A stretch of DNA of 64,000 bases from Puffinus mauretanicus. Its lineage: Eukaryota; Chordata; Aves; Procellariiformes; Procellariidae. The stretch's first letter is position 1, and every line of letters begins with the position of its first letter. A program made the position numbers and the translations under genes. Below the pieces are notes generated by a model. That model was not told where the DNA came from, did no database searches, and saw only the letters and a program-made list of their open reading frames with translations. Of this stretch, positions 11,291 through 24,400 are shown piece after piece. The stretch spans positions 744,001 through 808,000 of the forward strand of contig JAJKFH010002480.1 in NCBI GenBank assembly GCA_023333565.1. The letters are read 5' to 3'.

Positions 11291-14200
11291 CTCGATCCCG
11301 CTCAGATGACAGGGGGCCCGATAAATCATCCACAGTATTGGCAGCCACATCAAAAGCTCCTGCTTGGTGCATTTCATACAGGCACGCAGATAATAACCCA
11401 TTTAGTTGAGAAAAAGCTATCTTTTCTTGCCTTGTGAAAAGCTGCAACATCTTTCTCTTTCACCTGGGTAGTTATTAGAGGTGGCCGTGAAGAGAGGGAT
11501 CATCTGTCACTCAAGTTTAGAGGAAAAGCTTGTTTAAAACTCTGTGTGCCTGGGGAAAATCTGCTATCCTCATTACTGGAGCATATCCTCAAACAGGGTA
11601 ATTACATGTTTGATCTACAATGACACGTACAATCAGTAGTTCCTGTGCTTCCAGCGAGATCTTTCATCTGCTTTCAGACCACCTCGCAAGCAGAGATGTT
11701 GCCCTGCAAACCTACTCAAGCAGCAGATGAACTGAAACACAGATACTCCTGGTAAAGTAGTATTCCAGGTGTAGGCTGGATGTTTTCAATGCTCATCTCA
11801 AACATTGGCTAGAGTGTTTTTTAATGGTTTTAATTTCAAAAGCAGTATTGAAATCAAATTTTGAAGGTCTCTGGGTTGCGTTCTGTAGGTATATTGTGAG
11901 GATACTTAAGCTGGCATGTCATGGTTTCTTGATGGCCACTATACATTATAAATTTACACACATGGGATAAGGCAGCAAGTTTTCTGGTTATTTGTGTTAT
12001 TAAAGTCACAAGGGTGATAGAATTGTTTTAATTTAATTTAAATTTGAAGAAGTGGCTAAACAATGTCTTGTTTTCTTGCTCTGGAAAGGAATATTTTAGC
12101 AGTGTACAGTGTGAACAAGCTACCAGGATGAATGCAAGATTAGATCTAGCATCTTGGGAAACTTTAGGGGCCTTGGTCATAAGAGAGGGGAAGATAGCTA
12201 TGCTGATACAAAAAGGTTAGTCAAATGCAGTGAATGTAGATCATGAAAACTATGCCTTAGTACATAGATAACCACATGAAGACTCTTTAAGTCAATTCAA
12301 GGTCAGTCTCTCGATCATGCTGGTGTCTGACGCGGTGGATGACCATTACCAGGGAAAGAGCGGTCTTGCAGTTCTTGTCTTAGTTCCCAGTGTGGTGGTC
12401 CATTGCAGGAGATCGCTTAGTGCCCTTGCCTTTGAACAGAAACCAAGGCCAGGCTGCTGTCAAACGTGACCCAGTGGATTCAGCATTGCCACTGCAAGTC
12501 ATTGTCAGGACAATGTAAGGGACAGCCATAATAAAATGCTCATATGAACAGTGGGCTATTCTTTTATTTTGAAAAATTAAACTAAGCTTGAATCTGTAAC
12601 AATCACAACATGCCTACATACCAATTTTAGTGCTAATTCATAGGTTGAATATCCTGCACTCTTGCTAGTTGAATATTGTCCTCCTTTTATCTAAGCTTAT
12701 AGCCGTTCTTTCCTTCTCCTGTTATCTGATACTGATGGAGTTGCATAAATCTGTGGATTTTTTTTTTCTTTGTGCTGTAAATTGCAGAAACAATGCTTTG
12801 TTGAAATTGGTAAGGCTTCTGATGCTGAATGCTTGTGGGTTGGATTCTGGAAGGTAGGAAGATTTGGTGCATATGTTATACAACAGTTTTGGTTCCTCAG
12901 GTTGGTGTTGGTACTCATTTTTTAGACTGTCGGACAGTGGTGGACGGTCACTGTGCTGGAGCTCTACAGTGAGGAGTAATTCACTGCTGCTCTTCCTTTC
13001 CTCTGTATTTGTTCCACAGAAAGGCTGTCATGGCAGCCAGTGAAACTAATTGCTTTCCAGCAATGCTGAACTGTGACTGCCTTAACAAAAAATAAAACAT
13101 GAGAAGAACCAAAAAGTTGAATGAACATAGCTTTATAAAATGTCAACACAAACAGAAGTAGTTGAATATTGCAGCAGTGATTCTCTTGCATTTTGTAAGT
13201 CTCTAGGCCTTGTACATATTTTGGGGTTCCCGCCCCAGCTTTAAAAACTGACCTTGAAATTGGAGAATTTACATTTAGAGTACTTTCTTTTGTAGATGGT
13301 TTCTGCCAAATTATCAGGATCTGAGTGAATCTGTTTAATGCCAATCTTACTACTCTACTTATAAAATAACCACACGGGTCAGAAATTCTTACAACCAGCT
13401 TTGACTGATCTAAGTGACTTGTGACTTCTCCCATGATATTGTTTGATCTGAAGCAAAGAAATATATTAGCAGATTCCTGCATGTACAGTTAAAAATAAAA
13501 AGGTTATGCTAAGAGTATGCAGAAATTTTTCTGTTTATGTATCTCCACAAAATTACAGTCAGGTGCCTTTAAATAAGGGATGTAACTCCCCTTGTTGTTT
13601 TTGATATGAGCAGTTCATATATTAAAAAACAACAAAAAACAACAAACCAACCCTAATTGTATCTTCTCATACCCTACCAGTAACTTTGCCACAAATCAAT
13701 AGCTTTGATCAATGTGTGAGGTGCAAAAGGGTTTGTATAGTTTGCAGAAAGCATGACTGAGGTTTGAATTTTAGTTTGGAAAGCTTCACCTGTTTTCCCC
13801 TGAACATACCAACTCACCAGCAGCTTTGTTTTGGTTTTATTTGTTTCTTGCTGAATGTGGTTTAAAATATACGTATTTGCAAATAGTTTGCAAACTGAGA
13901 AATCTTGTGAGGTTAAAGGATTAGTCTCCATTCTTCTGGAGCCACTACAGAATTTTTTTGGACAGAATGACTTTTTTTGTTGTTGAAGCTCTGTTCTCTC
14001 CTAGTGCACTTATCTCCTGAGTCTCTTGGCTCACAGGGGCCAATGCACTTTGGAGAATTTCATGCGTCTTGATGGGAGCTGAGCATACTGGGCATGATGT
14101 GAATTCAAACCTGTGAGTTTTCGAGATAAGCCTTTCCCTCAAGTTCTTTGCCTGATTCTATTCCTACTCTCAGCTTCTGCCAAAATCAGCTGGAGTATTT

Positions 14201-17200
14201 CCATTGTCTTCTGTGTACTTTGGGGTACATTTGTATACTTTAGGTTGGAACTGAAAGTCCTAAACTTAGACTACCAAGTGTGCTACTGTAGAAACGATTA
14301 CTTAGCAATGTGGTCATTGTGAATTGGGAGTACTTCACCACCAGGAGGCATTCAGCACCTGCTGGGCAGAAGATAACAGCTCCTGGAGGGAGCAAGTAGT
14401 TAAAATCAGTTTAAAAAAACAGGCTTGATTTCTTTTATTTATCATAATGCTCTGGGTAAAGCGGTATTTCATCACACTGTAAGAGTAACACTGTAAGATT
14501 AACTAATAAAATGATGCAATCACAGTTCCTCTGATGTAAAAATGGTGTGACTATATATATACACACAAATATATATGACTAAATAGGTTATCTTTAATGA
14601 CTTATCAGTGGGAATTGGAATAGCATAATTGTTTAATAGTCGATACCATCTTTAACCATTTCGCAATTAATTAGCTAGTGTCTTAGGTAAAAATAAGTGA
14701 GTGCAAAGGGCAGTATGTTGTTACTTACAAATCTATAAGCCTATGTAACCTATGGGTATAGTGCAGTGGTTATAGGAAGATATTCTGGCAGTTCATTAAC
14801 AAGAATCTTAAAACCTACCTACCAGCCAATTGAAAACAAACAAAAAGCTGTTGCATGCCATGGATAATTTTTGCTTGTGATGAAGTAAGAATTTGTCATC
14901 TCGTGAGGATTGCCCTGCACACTAGCCTTTAATTCATCTTTTAAATAGTTGAAAAAACAAACAAAAAACCCCCCACCAAACGAAACAAAACCTCTACCCT
15001 CCGCCCAAACAAGCAAACAGGTATGTCTGGGTGAAAGAAACACGGCATGGTTGTTTATTTCCAAGTTACAGATGAGAGCATGTTTCTGAATTATATTACG
15101 TTTTATTTCCCAGTTACAATTACGTTAAAATTTTAAAAGTGGAATTCTTTAGAGTCATGCATGCTAGCTCTTCAGGTCTCAGCTGCAGCCTTTTTTCTGC
15201 ACAGCTGATAGGTTTTGCTCCCAATTTGTCAGCAATTTTAATTAGCCAGAGAACTTCATTGTTTTCAGATGTTAGAAGGGTGAGTCACACTGTGCCTAAT
15301 GTTTTGCAAACCTACAGGGACTATTTAAAGGTAAGCATAGATTCAGACCTTTTGTTTGGCAGGGGTTAGTATTGTTCTGCGCTCTGTACAATTAAATAGT
15401 TTTGAGGCTTATGATTGAAGTCCAGCAGGAGCTGGACATGAGAAGTCTTACAAATGTAGGAGTTCTTAGATGGCGCTTTCTCAGTCAAGGTCAATACTAG
15501 AAAATTAGAGGTTTTCTGGATTGAAATATGGGGAGGAGGGAAGAGAAGATGCCTATTCTACAGGTAAGATGGCCTAAGCACTATATCAGAATATACTTGT
15601 TGACATTATAGGAAGTAAGAATGCTTTTAGCTTTATTATTTTTTATTTTATTCATTATTTTACTTGCTGAACTTGTCATGGTGAGTTGCATAAAATCCAA
15701 AGTATACTTTCCCGTGTAAGTTTAACTTACCTTGGAAGGCTTTTCTGCTATAGCTATACCAGCAAACAGTTAGTAAATGTATGGACTCTGGCACTGAGTA
15801 TGCTAAATGAGGTAATACTGGTGTTGGTCTTGTGGAGCACTTGCATCAATAAGCTGATGAAGAAGACAGAGGAGAATGGTTTGCTTGGTGTGACTTTTTA
15901 AAACCTTCAACTTTAAGTGATGAATAATTTTCATCTTGAATAGCATCTGAAAAGACATTTGGGAGGAGAAAACTGTGGAAGTGTGATACAGATTAAAGAA
16001 GTGAAAAGTGGAGAGTTTAAACTTGTCATTTTCTCCTTTTTCTCCGTTTGTACATTCAGCAGAGTGCGTCTCAATCATTTTCAAGTATAAAATGCCTAAT
16101 TAAAAATTCTTAAACAAAATTTTAATTCTCATAATGAGGTCATGAGGTTATAGCTAGATAATGATCTCTGCATGTCTCTTCTGCTACTTTTGTCTTAATG
16201 TTATTGTTCTGTGGCTTCTTTAATGGTACGCAGTGACTGTTGTGTAGCTGTTGGCTTTCTGAGGCTCTTGTAATAGCTGTCTCCTATAACAACATAAAAT
16301 GAGAAATGACTGGCCTGCTTTGAACTCTGCTTTGAATGTGTTGTAGTGCAACATTTCAATAATGTTAAAGCTATGTTGTTGTTTATTAGATTTAACACGT
16401 TTACTTTGTGTTCTGGTTTAAAATGGATCACCACAGGGAAAATCAAGGTCTCTTCCAAATATGACTTTACAAACATCTCAAGATGAGATTTCTGAAGTCT
16501 GTGTTGTTTACTTATGTTCTAGCATTGAATAATATTGTGCAGTTTCTTTTTCTGTGTCCTACAAAATAGTTGTCCAGATTGTGTTTAACCTAGTACAGAA
16601 AAGTATACAAACTATTATACAAACCAAACATAACTCTGCAATTAAAAGAATGGATGTTTTCGTTTTTAACTGTAATGGTAGAAAAGTCTAAAGTCTGATA
16701 AGGTGTATAAATAAGTTCAGTGTAACACTGGGCCACAATTCAAATATCTTATATCTTGAGGAGAGGTGACCTTGATAATATGTGAGGTGGGATGTACAGG
16801 GGTGTACACTACTGAGCTCACATTAACACTGACGAGATCATCTGTACAATTCCCAATAAATTCAGTAAAGGTGATGGTTAAAAGCCTGTGCTTCTTGTAA
16901 TGCTATTGACTTGCTGATTAAAAGGAAAGTGGGAATTTTGAATTAATTATGTAACTAAAGGTATTTCCAGAACATTTTGAGCTTTATTTCAGTGGGATGG
17001 CTCCAAGCTATGGGTGTATTGGCAAGTGCACAGATCTAGGTTCCTTGGGCCCAGACATTCGTAAGAACTTGTTTTTATCACTCGAGTGAATTCCACTCCA
17101 ATTCCACGAATCCAGAGTCCAATCTGATACATTCAAAGAAGCTTATAGACTTATATTTGTAATAGCATTTATTTACCTGGGGAATAGTTCTTTGGTGGCT

Positions 17201-17780
17201 GCCATTACTTTGTCTAAAGCAGGTGTGAAGTGGGGTTTTGCCCTTCGGTGGGCTGATAGCTTCAACTTTTCCTGTGTGTTTATCAGGGCAAGGGGGAATC
17301 CAGGCAGAAACGCCATCTTTACGCCAGCTCTTCTGGAATAGCGTGCTGATCCTGAGCTTCGGGCACCCCTCAGCAGTGCTAGACAGAACAAAAGGTTTTT
17401 GTATTGGCATACATGTAAGGCCAGAACGGACTGGTGGAGGACAGAGCATTTCCTAAGTGACTGCTATTATGTTTCATTTGTTTTGGAAACATGCTGTATA
17501 TTTCAGACTTAACTGTATGTTTCTGTTGGTTTGTGTCAGAACCCTAAGTCAGTTCGAATGACCTTTCCATTACTGAATGTAATATACTCTCCAAGGATGA
17601 AAGTTGCAAACTATTCCAAACACAGTTTTCTTCCATAAAAACCTCTTATAGAATATTAGCCTGCTGTCCTAAAAATCAAGAAATCTGATGCTTTCATAGA
17701 GATCAAAACACAACGAACCTAAATTTATTTATCCTCCACCTTACTCCCATTTCTTGTCTCCCTGTTGCTGTTGGCATAAC
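11291..17780. other. Intergenic, no gene recognised
   Basis: AT-rich noncoding DNA. Low-complexity stretches include an A/C-rich run at 13626-13650, an AT dinucleotide-like stretch at 14552-14577, and an A/C-rich run at 14945-15020. A block at about 12300-12540 is less AT-rich and looks different from its flanks, but I could not assign it to a repeat family. Confidence 0.55.
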
Positions 17781-17799
17781 CCTTAACTCAAATTCCCAT

Positions 17800-18110
17800 C
17801 CTTTCGGGGAGCCGCGGGGAAGGTGCAGTGTGCCGGGCCAGGCCCTGGCGCTGCACGGCTGCCGGGAGCGCTGCGGCAGCTCCTCGGTGCCGGCGCTGGC
17901 ACCGCGGGGCAGAGGTGGGTGCGGAGGGGCAGAGGGAAGCGCCGCGCTCCTCGCCTGCGGCCGCTGCCTGGCTGCTGGGGAGCGTTGCTGCAGGTGGGGC
18001 TTCTCGGGCTGGGTGGCACTTCTGCGGGCAGGAGGTGCTGCAGGGCCCACCGGCACTCCTGGGGCAAGCAGGGGTCCTCTGGTGAGGAGTCGGGCTCCGA
18101 GCTTCAGGAT
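17800..18110. promoter_or_regulatory. GC/CpG-rich patch
   Basis: About 300 bp with high GC and frequent CpG, including clustered GCGCTGCGG-like motifs. It is flanked by AT-rich DNA and has no recognised gene start nearby. Overlapping frames on both strands are open only because of base composition. The function is unknown. Confidence 0.35.
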
Positions 18111-18659
18111 CCCTCGCATTTGGCCCTGCAAAATCTGGTTTTATTTATTAGTTTTCTATTAGGGATGTGGAATAGAGAGAGCAGTTGGAAGCAATTCAAC
18201 AGCCACTAAAATAAATGTTCTTTTCTGTTTATTCCTTGGCTTGCATTCTGAAATTAAATGGTGATGCATTAAGAATCTAAAACCTCAGCTGTCTTACTAA
18301 GTCTTTAATTGAATACAGTTCGAAAACAAAAGCATGACTTCCTTTTTTTGTTGCATTAGGAAAAACCAATGACTTTAAAGAGGCTGGCTATATTTAACAC
18401 TGTATATGAATCTGAACAGTCTACATATATGTGATTTTACTTTTTTACTGAAAAAAAAAATTGGGAAGTCTGTCATTCAGTCAGTAGCTAAATTGTATTT
18501 ACTAACCTGACACAGACAAATTCCAGATGATCAATATGGCCTTTTTTAAAAGGCATGTCTGCATTCAAAATGCACCTATAAGCCATAAGCTTGCTGGATA
18601 GATATTCAATATTTTGGTTTTCCATTTCACGTTGTCTGTTATGTGTTTCACAAGAGTAT

Positions 18660-19300
18660 CCACTGCTAAGGAGCCCTTCGTTCTGGGAGCCCGGATCGCT
18701 GGTGGAGCGAGGAAGGGCAGCACCCAGGTGCGAAGGCAGAGCGCCTGGTTGGGGGCGGACGGGCAGCAGGGGAGGGACTGGAATGGGAACTTACCGGAGA
18801 GAGTAAGGGGGTTCCTCCACCCTGTGTGCATCTTTCAGTGGCATGTAGATGCTTTTTGTGACATGGGGAGGAAGGGATTGAGTTTTGTGTTTAAAAAGCT
18901 GTGAAGATGATGGAGGGTGAAGGAGGAACTAGGCAAAACCGTGCCTTTGAGAGCGGGAGACGGAAGCAGAACAACTGGCAAGCAAAAAGCGCAGTAGCAG
19001 CAGAATACCATACTTGCTCAGTCGCTGTTTTAACTTTCCCAGAAATGTTGAAATGGATGTTCCTGAGCTTGGCTCCCTCTTGTCTGTGTTCAGGGCTGCT
19101 CAGTCCCGAGGTCTGGCGTGTTCAAAGGCCCGCCTGCCTCTCCTGCAGGGAAGCAGCGCTCGCGGCCAAACCACCGCTTCCTCCGCTGCGGCGCGGGCTG
19201 CGGCAGGCTGGAGGGGGTCCGTGGGCTCTGCAGCTCGCCTCGCCGCTGAAGGGCCAGCGAACAGGCGAGGGCAGGACCGTGGCAAACCGTTCTCTGGGTT
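18660..19300. other. Two further GC-rich patches
   Basis: GC-rich segments at about 18680-18800 and 19090-19290 lie within 1 kb of the patch at 17800. The second is CpG-rich. Open frames of 88-164 residues cross them but show no domain, signal peptide or recognisable similarity. A cluster of GC islands without a gene may mark a noncoding transcript or regulatory region. Confidence 0.3.
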
Positions 19301-21453
19301 TCAATACTGCCACCGGCAAACTTGCTGTATTGTGCTTTTGTGATACAGGTTACTATCGAATATATGTCTGCATTACGGATTGCAGGTGCTTGTAAAGGCT
19401 TTTCAATGGCATTTTCAAGAATCCAATTTAAAAATCTATTCACTTTCAAAAGGTTTTTTTCCTCTTTGCCATGTGTAATGGTGCATATTTCTCAGCCCTG
19501 AGAAACAAAGGCTGTAAGATTAGTTGACATGTGAATGGAGGGATAAGTCATGCATGCAAGGGTCTGCTTCAAAAACATTCACACGGCAAGAAGGTTCCTG
19601 ACAGTTCAGTGTGGTTCTTCAGATGCACGTGGTGTGCGGAGGGGATGAGGAAGGCACCCACACATCTGAGCTTTGCAAAGAGGCTGGCCAAAACAGCACA
19701 ACTGCTGTCCCAATGTCTGCAGGCAACACGAGGAGTTAGTAAATGCCTGGTAACCCTTTGCTTTGCACTGCTTTTTGCTTTGCGCTGCTTTAGCTATAGG
19801 CACAAGAGAGACTTTAAGCTCTGTGTAGAAAAAGAAATATAAATTGCACTCTGTCCTATTCCAGTGGCAGTCAACAGTAAACTCAGTATGAGTAGAAATG
19901 CGCTTATTTTACTTCCAAATGAATAGCACTTTGTTTAATATTGTCCTTTTTTCTCCTCCCTAGTAAACCTTTCATAAAGGGTGAACATAGTTTTTAAGTA
20001 CTGGTTTCTTTCGGTTTTTAGCATTCTGTGGCTAAACCCATTTTTTTAAAAGGAAAAAAAAGAGAAATTAAATGAAGGTTAGACTCCATCTAGATTATGA
20101 GATCTTAAAATTTTAAAAATTACTTTAGCATTTTATCTTAAATCTGATTAGTAGCTTGCATTTCTGAAACAAGCTATACTATGCTTTGCCATATGTCCCA
20201 CTCAAGGTAGTTCAGTGCTGATGCCAGCCACAGAGAGATTTTGTTTTGCTTGAGTAGGAAGGTTACTTACTGGTGGTGTCACGAGGAGGCCTTTATATGA
20301 GGAGGGTGTGTGGGCTTCTCATTTCTGTACGAACTTCCCTGCATATCTTAGGCTTTCTGTCCGCTCCTGAAGATGAAGCAGTGCCCATTTAGTGATGACT
20401 CGGCGGTGGCTGCCAGGTCCCAGGGGCAGTGTCCCCGGCACTGCTGCCAGCAGGAGCTGTCTGCTGCAGCCCGGACCCCACCGCGGGCATGGGGCCCCTG
20501 TGTTCACCACTGAATGCTTGGCAGCGATTGCTGCCAGCCTGCTGGTGAGCAGACCTGCGCTGCCCTTTGCTTTCACTGAAGGCTTGACTTACCTCCCAGT
20601 GTGCTGTTCTGCCGCTATGAGAGGCTCTTGAAAGAGCCAGCTTGGCTCAAAAACCTGCGTCAGCGCAGTTTGGTATGAGGGAAACAAAGCTTTTCAATCA
20701 GCATGGTTGGCTCTTAGTGACAAGTCCGCAGTTTGCTGCTGGTCTCCTTTGGATCTGGCAGCAGAGCTCCTTGGCTGTTAGCTGGCTCCTGTCTCCTTGA
20801 TTCCGCCTTCCTGGCAGCGGAGGAAGGACCATGCCAATGGCTGCTCTTGCTCTCTGGGGTCTGTGCTTCCCAATGCCGGCATGCAGCCTCGGCTCGCGAC
20901 TGCAGCCCGACTGGGCTATGTGCAGTCTAACTTCTCGGGTTTGGCTTTGTGCTGGAAGAGCGAGCGGTGCGTGCTGCTGACTCGGGCAGTGTCCCAGCTC
21001 GCGGTGCTCCGGGGGTCTCGGCCAGAGGCATGGGGCCGTGGCTTCACCAGGGATGGTGGGTAGATGGCTGTGTAGGACATCTCCAGACAGCGGCACACGA
21101 CTGATGTGGAGTCAAGTACCCACTGCAAGAGAAGCGGGCGCTGGCGGCATGGCCAGTCCTCGCCCTCGGACACAGGCAGTTGCATTTCTCATGGTGGCAT
21201 TTATCTGGGTGGTGGTGTTTCCCAAGCAAAGGAAGGGTGTCAGAAATGGCCATTTCGGCTGGCTCTAAGGAGGTATCTGTAGGTAAAATATATTGCCGCT
21301 ATACAAATAACCTTTTTCTTGGATCAGGACATTGGCAATAGCTCTGTTTTTGAATGATTGAAACAAGTAACTGTAAACAGCTAGACCAATAAAGATTTTG
21401 ATGCCTGTCTTGGGTAAAACTACAGTGGATTGTGAACACTGGCTGAAAGTTTT

Positions 21454-21491
21454 CTATTAAAAGCTAGTAACTCTCTATTAAAAGCTAGTAA
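21454..21491 (+). repeat. Short tandem duplication, 21-bp period
   Basis: CTATTAAAAGCTAGTAA occurs at 21454-21470 and again at 21475-21491 without a mismatch, separated by four bases. It looks like a local replication-slippage duplication. Confidence 0.8.
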
Positions 21492-24400
21492 ATATGTTCT
21501 GTTTCCACAACAGTAAGCTTAATACTGTAATTTTTTATATGAAGAAAATTGTTGAATCAAGCTGAAAGGAATGTGCCCTTAATTCTTTCAGCAGTTCTTA
21601 AGCCACATGCTCAACAGCTCTGCTCAGAAACCCAAGCAATGTTTTTCTTATTTCTGCAACAACTTTTGCCTCTCATTTTCATGCTTTCCAGCATTTTCTT
21701 GGTATGAAGAGAAAATGCCTTTTTTTCTCAATGCTGTCTTAGGGCTGATGGTACTTGGATAATATACATGAACAAATTATTTCCAAAGCAAGCTTAACTC
21801 TCTGTAATATGATATAACATGGGCTTGAATTGTAGTGATAAGTTGGAAACCTGTTGCCATAAACTGGTCTTCATCAAAAGGCCCAGATGATGCTTCTTTG
21901 TCTTGCTGAGCTATTCCTCTGTCAGCCCAAAGCCAATGTTAATTTCTGAAATGAAACAGTCGTCTCTGGCTGAAGTTTAAACATTTTCCAGCGTATTTAT
22001 AAAGTCTTGTTTATGTTCAAAGCATTTGAAAAAACAAATCTGTAAATACCAGATTTACTTGAATAAATATTACTTTTAGTCACAGAAGATTTTCATCTTA
22101 ATTTGCGAACATTTTGCACATTTTTTCCTTCATTTTGTAACAGAGAATAAAGGCACTAGTTACACACTGGAAACAGCGAGTATGTAGTTTTAAAGCAGCT
22201 TCACTTTGCTATTCCTCTTTTCTCTGTGCTTTGACTTGCATTTGCACACAGGCTGGTATACACTGGTGTACTTGTAGCAGCCTCAAAGTAATACTTACCT
22301 TTTACCTCCTTCAAACAGAGGCCATGTCCCTTTGAGCAGCTGAGAGTTACCCACTGAATGTTGAAAGCAGAGGATAGATGGAATAACCCAAGACTGTACC
22401 TGGCCAAAATCATCAGTTTTCCAGCATTTGAACTAAAGCAGTCTTTCCTTTTCTTGAAAATACTTTCAGAATTCTTTTTTCACTGAAAGGAAAGAATGAA
22501 AAAGAGGACAACTTGGCTTTTTTCTATTTTAAAAGACTCGGCTCATTTCTGAATCCTTCCAAAAAAAAATCCCATCCTGGAAAAACATTTTCTGACATTA
22601 AGATTAGCTAAGACCAGAGAGTCACTGTCTGGAAGTACGTAGATGTAAATTCACATGCTCTTGGCTTCTAGCTTGTTTTATTTACTGTGTATTTAGCAGA
22701 TAACCTTTGGCTTTGTTCTGTTTTTGTTTACCATGTGAAGTCCAAAGTGACTTCACTAGAAGGATACTAGACAGTTGTGAGAGCAAAATCATGCATGTCA
22801 TGCAAAACTGGAGATTTCTGTGCCCCATTATTCCTGTGATGGCATTAAGCATAATTAAAAAAGACATTTTATTCTAATTTGGTTCTTGTGTCAATCCCCG
22901 AGTATTATCAAGCATCTCTGAGTTTCTTTCACTGGGAGCTGCAGTGCTGGGGTTTCGCTTTGGGTCCCAGGCAGAAGCAGCATGCCGTCGGCTGTCTGCA
23001 GCGTGCCAGCGCTCAAACAGCGAGGATGTGGGGGACAAGGTGGTGAAGCTGCTGTGGACCCCAGCCCTTGTGAGAGTTCATCCCACAGACTCAAACTGCC
23101 CTGAGAAAGCTGCTGCTGTCACAGGTGGGTTTTGACCTTGGAGTGCCAGCCCCGAGGCGACAGTGGGTCCCTTCTGCTGAAACCTTCAGCTGCTTTCCCG
23201 CGGCCGTGCTCGCTCGTGGTGGCTGGGCATTTGGACATCCAGTCAGTGTCTTGCCAGGAAAATCACTGGGCTTCTGGTGCGGCTTTTTAAGCAGTGGAAA
23301 AATGCCTCTCAGGGAAAATGAATGGAGCAATGCCTAGAGCTGCTCAGAGAGGAACCTTGTTCTGCAGGCCCAGTCTATAAGGACAATCTTTTTAATGTTT
23401 TTGTGGGGGTGGGAGGGTCTGAGCCCAGAAGCGCAGCAGCAGTTCTTCTTTTTAAAGGAAAACTGAAGAGAATGTTCAGAAAACTTGAAAAGCAAGTTAA
23501 ATGTATGGAGGTGTTAGCTAGGAGAGGAGGTTAAATGGTTGTGGAACAGCAAGGGGAAAGTCTGCAGTCTCCACAACTGCATGTATGTGGGCTTAAACAC
23601 TTTCTGGCTTTCACAACTTAGAGCTCTGCTTACTTTGATATTCTTGAAGCTCACAAGATTATCTCAGCTGGTGGTAGTAAAACTACATTGACTTATAAAG
23701 GGTTTCGTTGCTGCATTGAGGAGTGGCACTACCAACATTTTGTTCACAAGCAAAATTTTGATAATTATTTTCCAGATGCGTAAACCTGAAGTTAATAAAC
23801 ACTTCTGAAGGGGACTAAGACTTTTACAGCTTCTTTCACAGCCCCACAGGAACCTGATGGAGGGGTGAGCCCAGCGTGTTCACAAAGCACGCTGCTGAGA
23901 GCACACGCTGTGGTGTGTGTTCCCCTGCGTTTCCTCGTAGCTGGTCTGCCTGGATCTCTGGTCTGGACACTTGTAGGCAAACATGTCTTGCTGGACGGAG
24001 GAGAAGAGGCAGCCGTGTGCTTGAGTCGGAAACAAGCTGCCCTTCATGTACGTCACTGCATATGGTTAGCCACTGGCAGGAAGACTGAGTCTGCTTTTCC
24101 TGAACCTATGTTCTGATAACACCTCAAATGGAGATTTGATTTCACAGCAGATAAGGTTCTGGCCTGATTTTTGGCAGGAGGGCTCTACTGCCAACACTTC
24201 AGCATGGCACAGATTTTCATCAAAACTTTTCTTTTGTCGAATATTTGGATTTCATGACAGAAACCATCTCAAATTCATGTAATCTTTTCATGACTTCTGC
24301 ACTGAAAAATGGTTAAAAATTTGCTTCGTTTAAAAAAAAAACACTTGGAGTTGAATGCAATTGTTTGGTCAACCCAACCCAAAACTTTCTCACATATTGA

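Noticed and set aside
10788..11450. 220-residue minus-strand open frame
   Set aside because: It coincides with a GC-rich patch, is Arg/Gly/Pro-rich and resembles no family I know. Treated as a compositional shadow.
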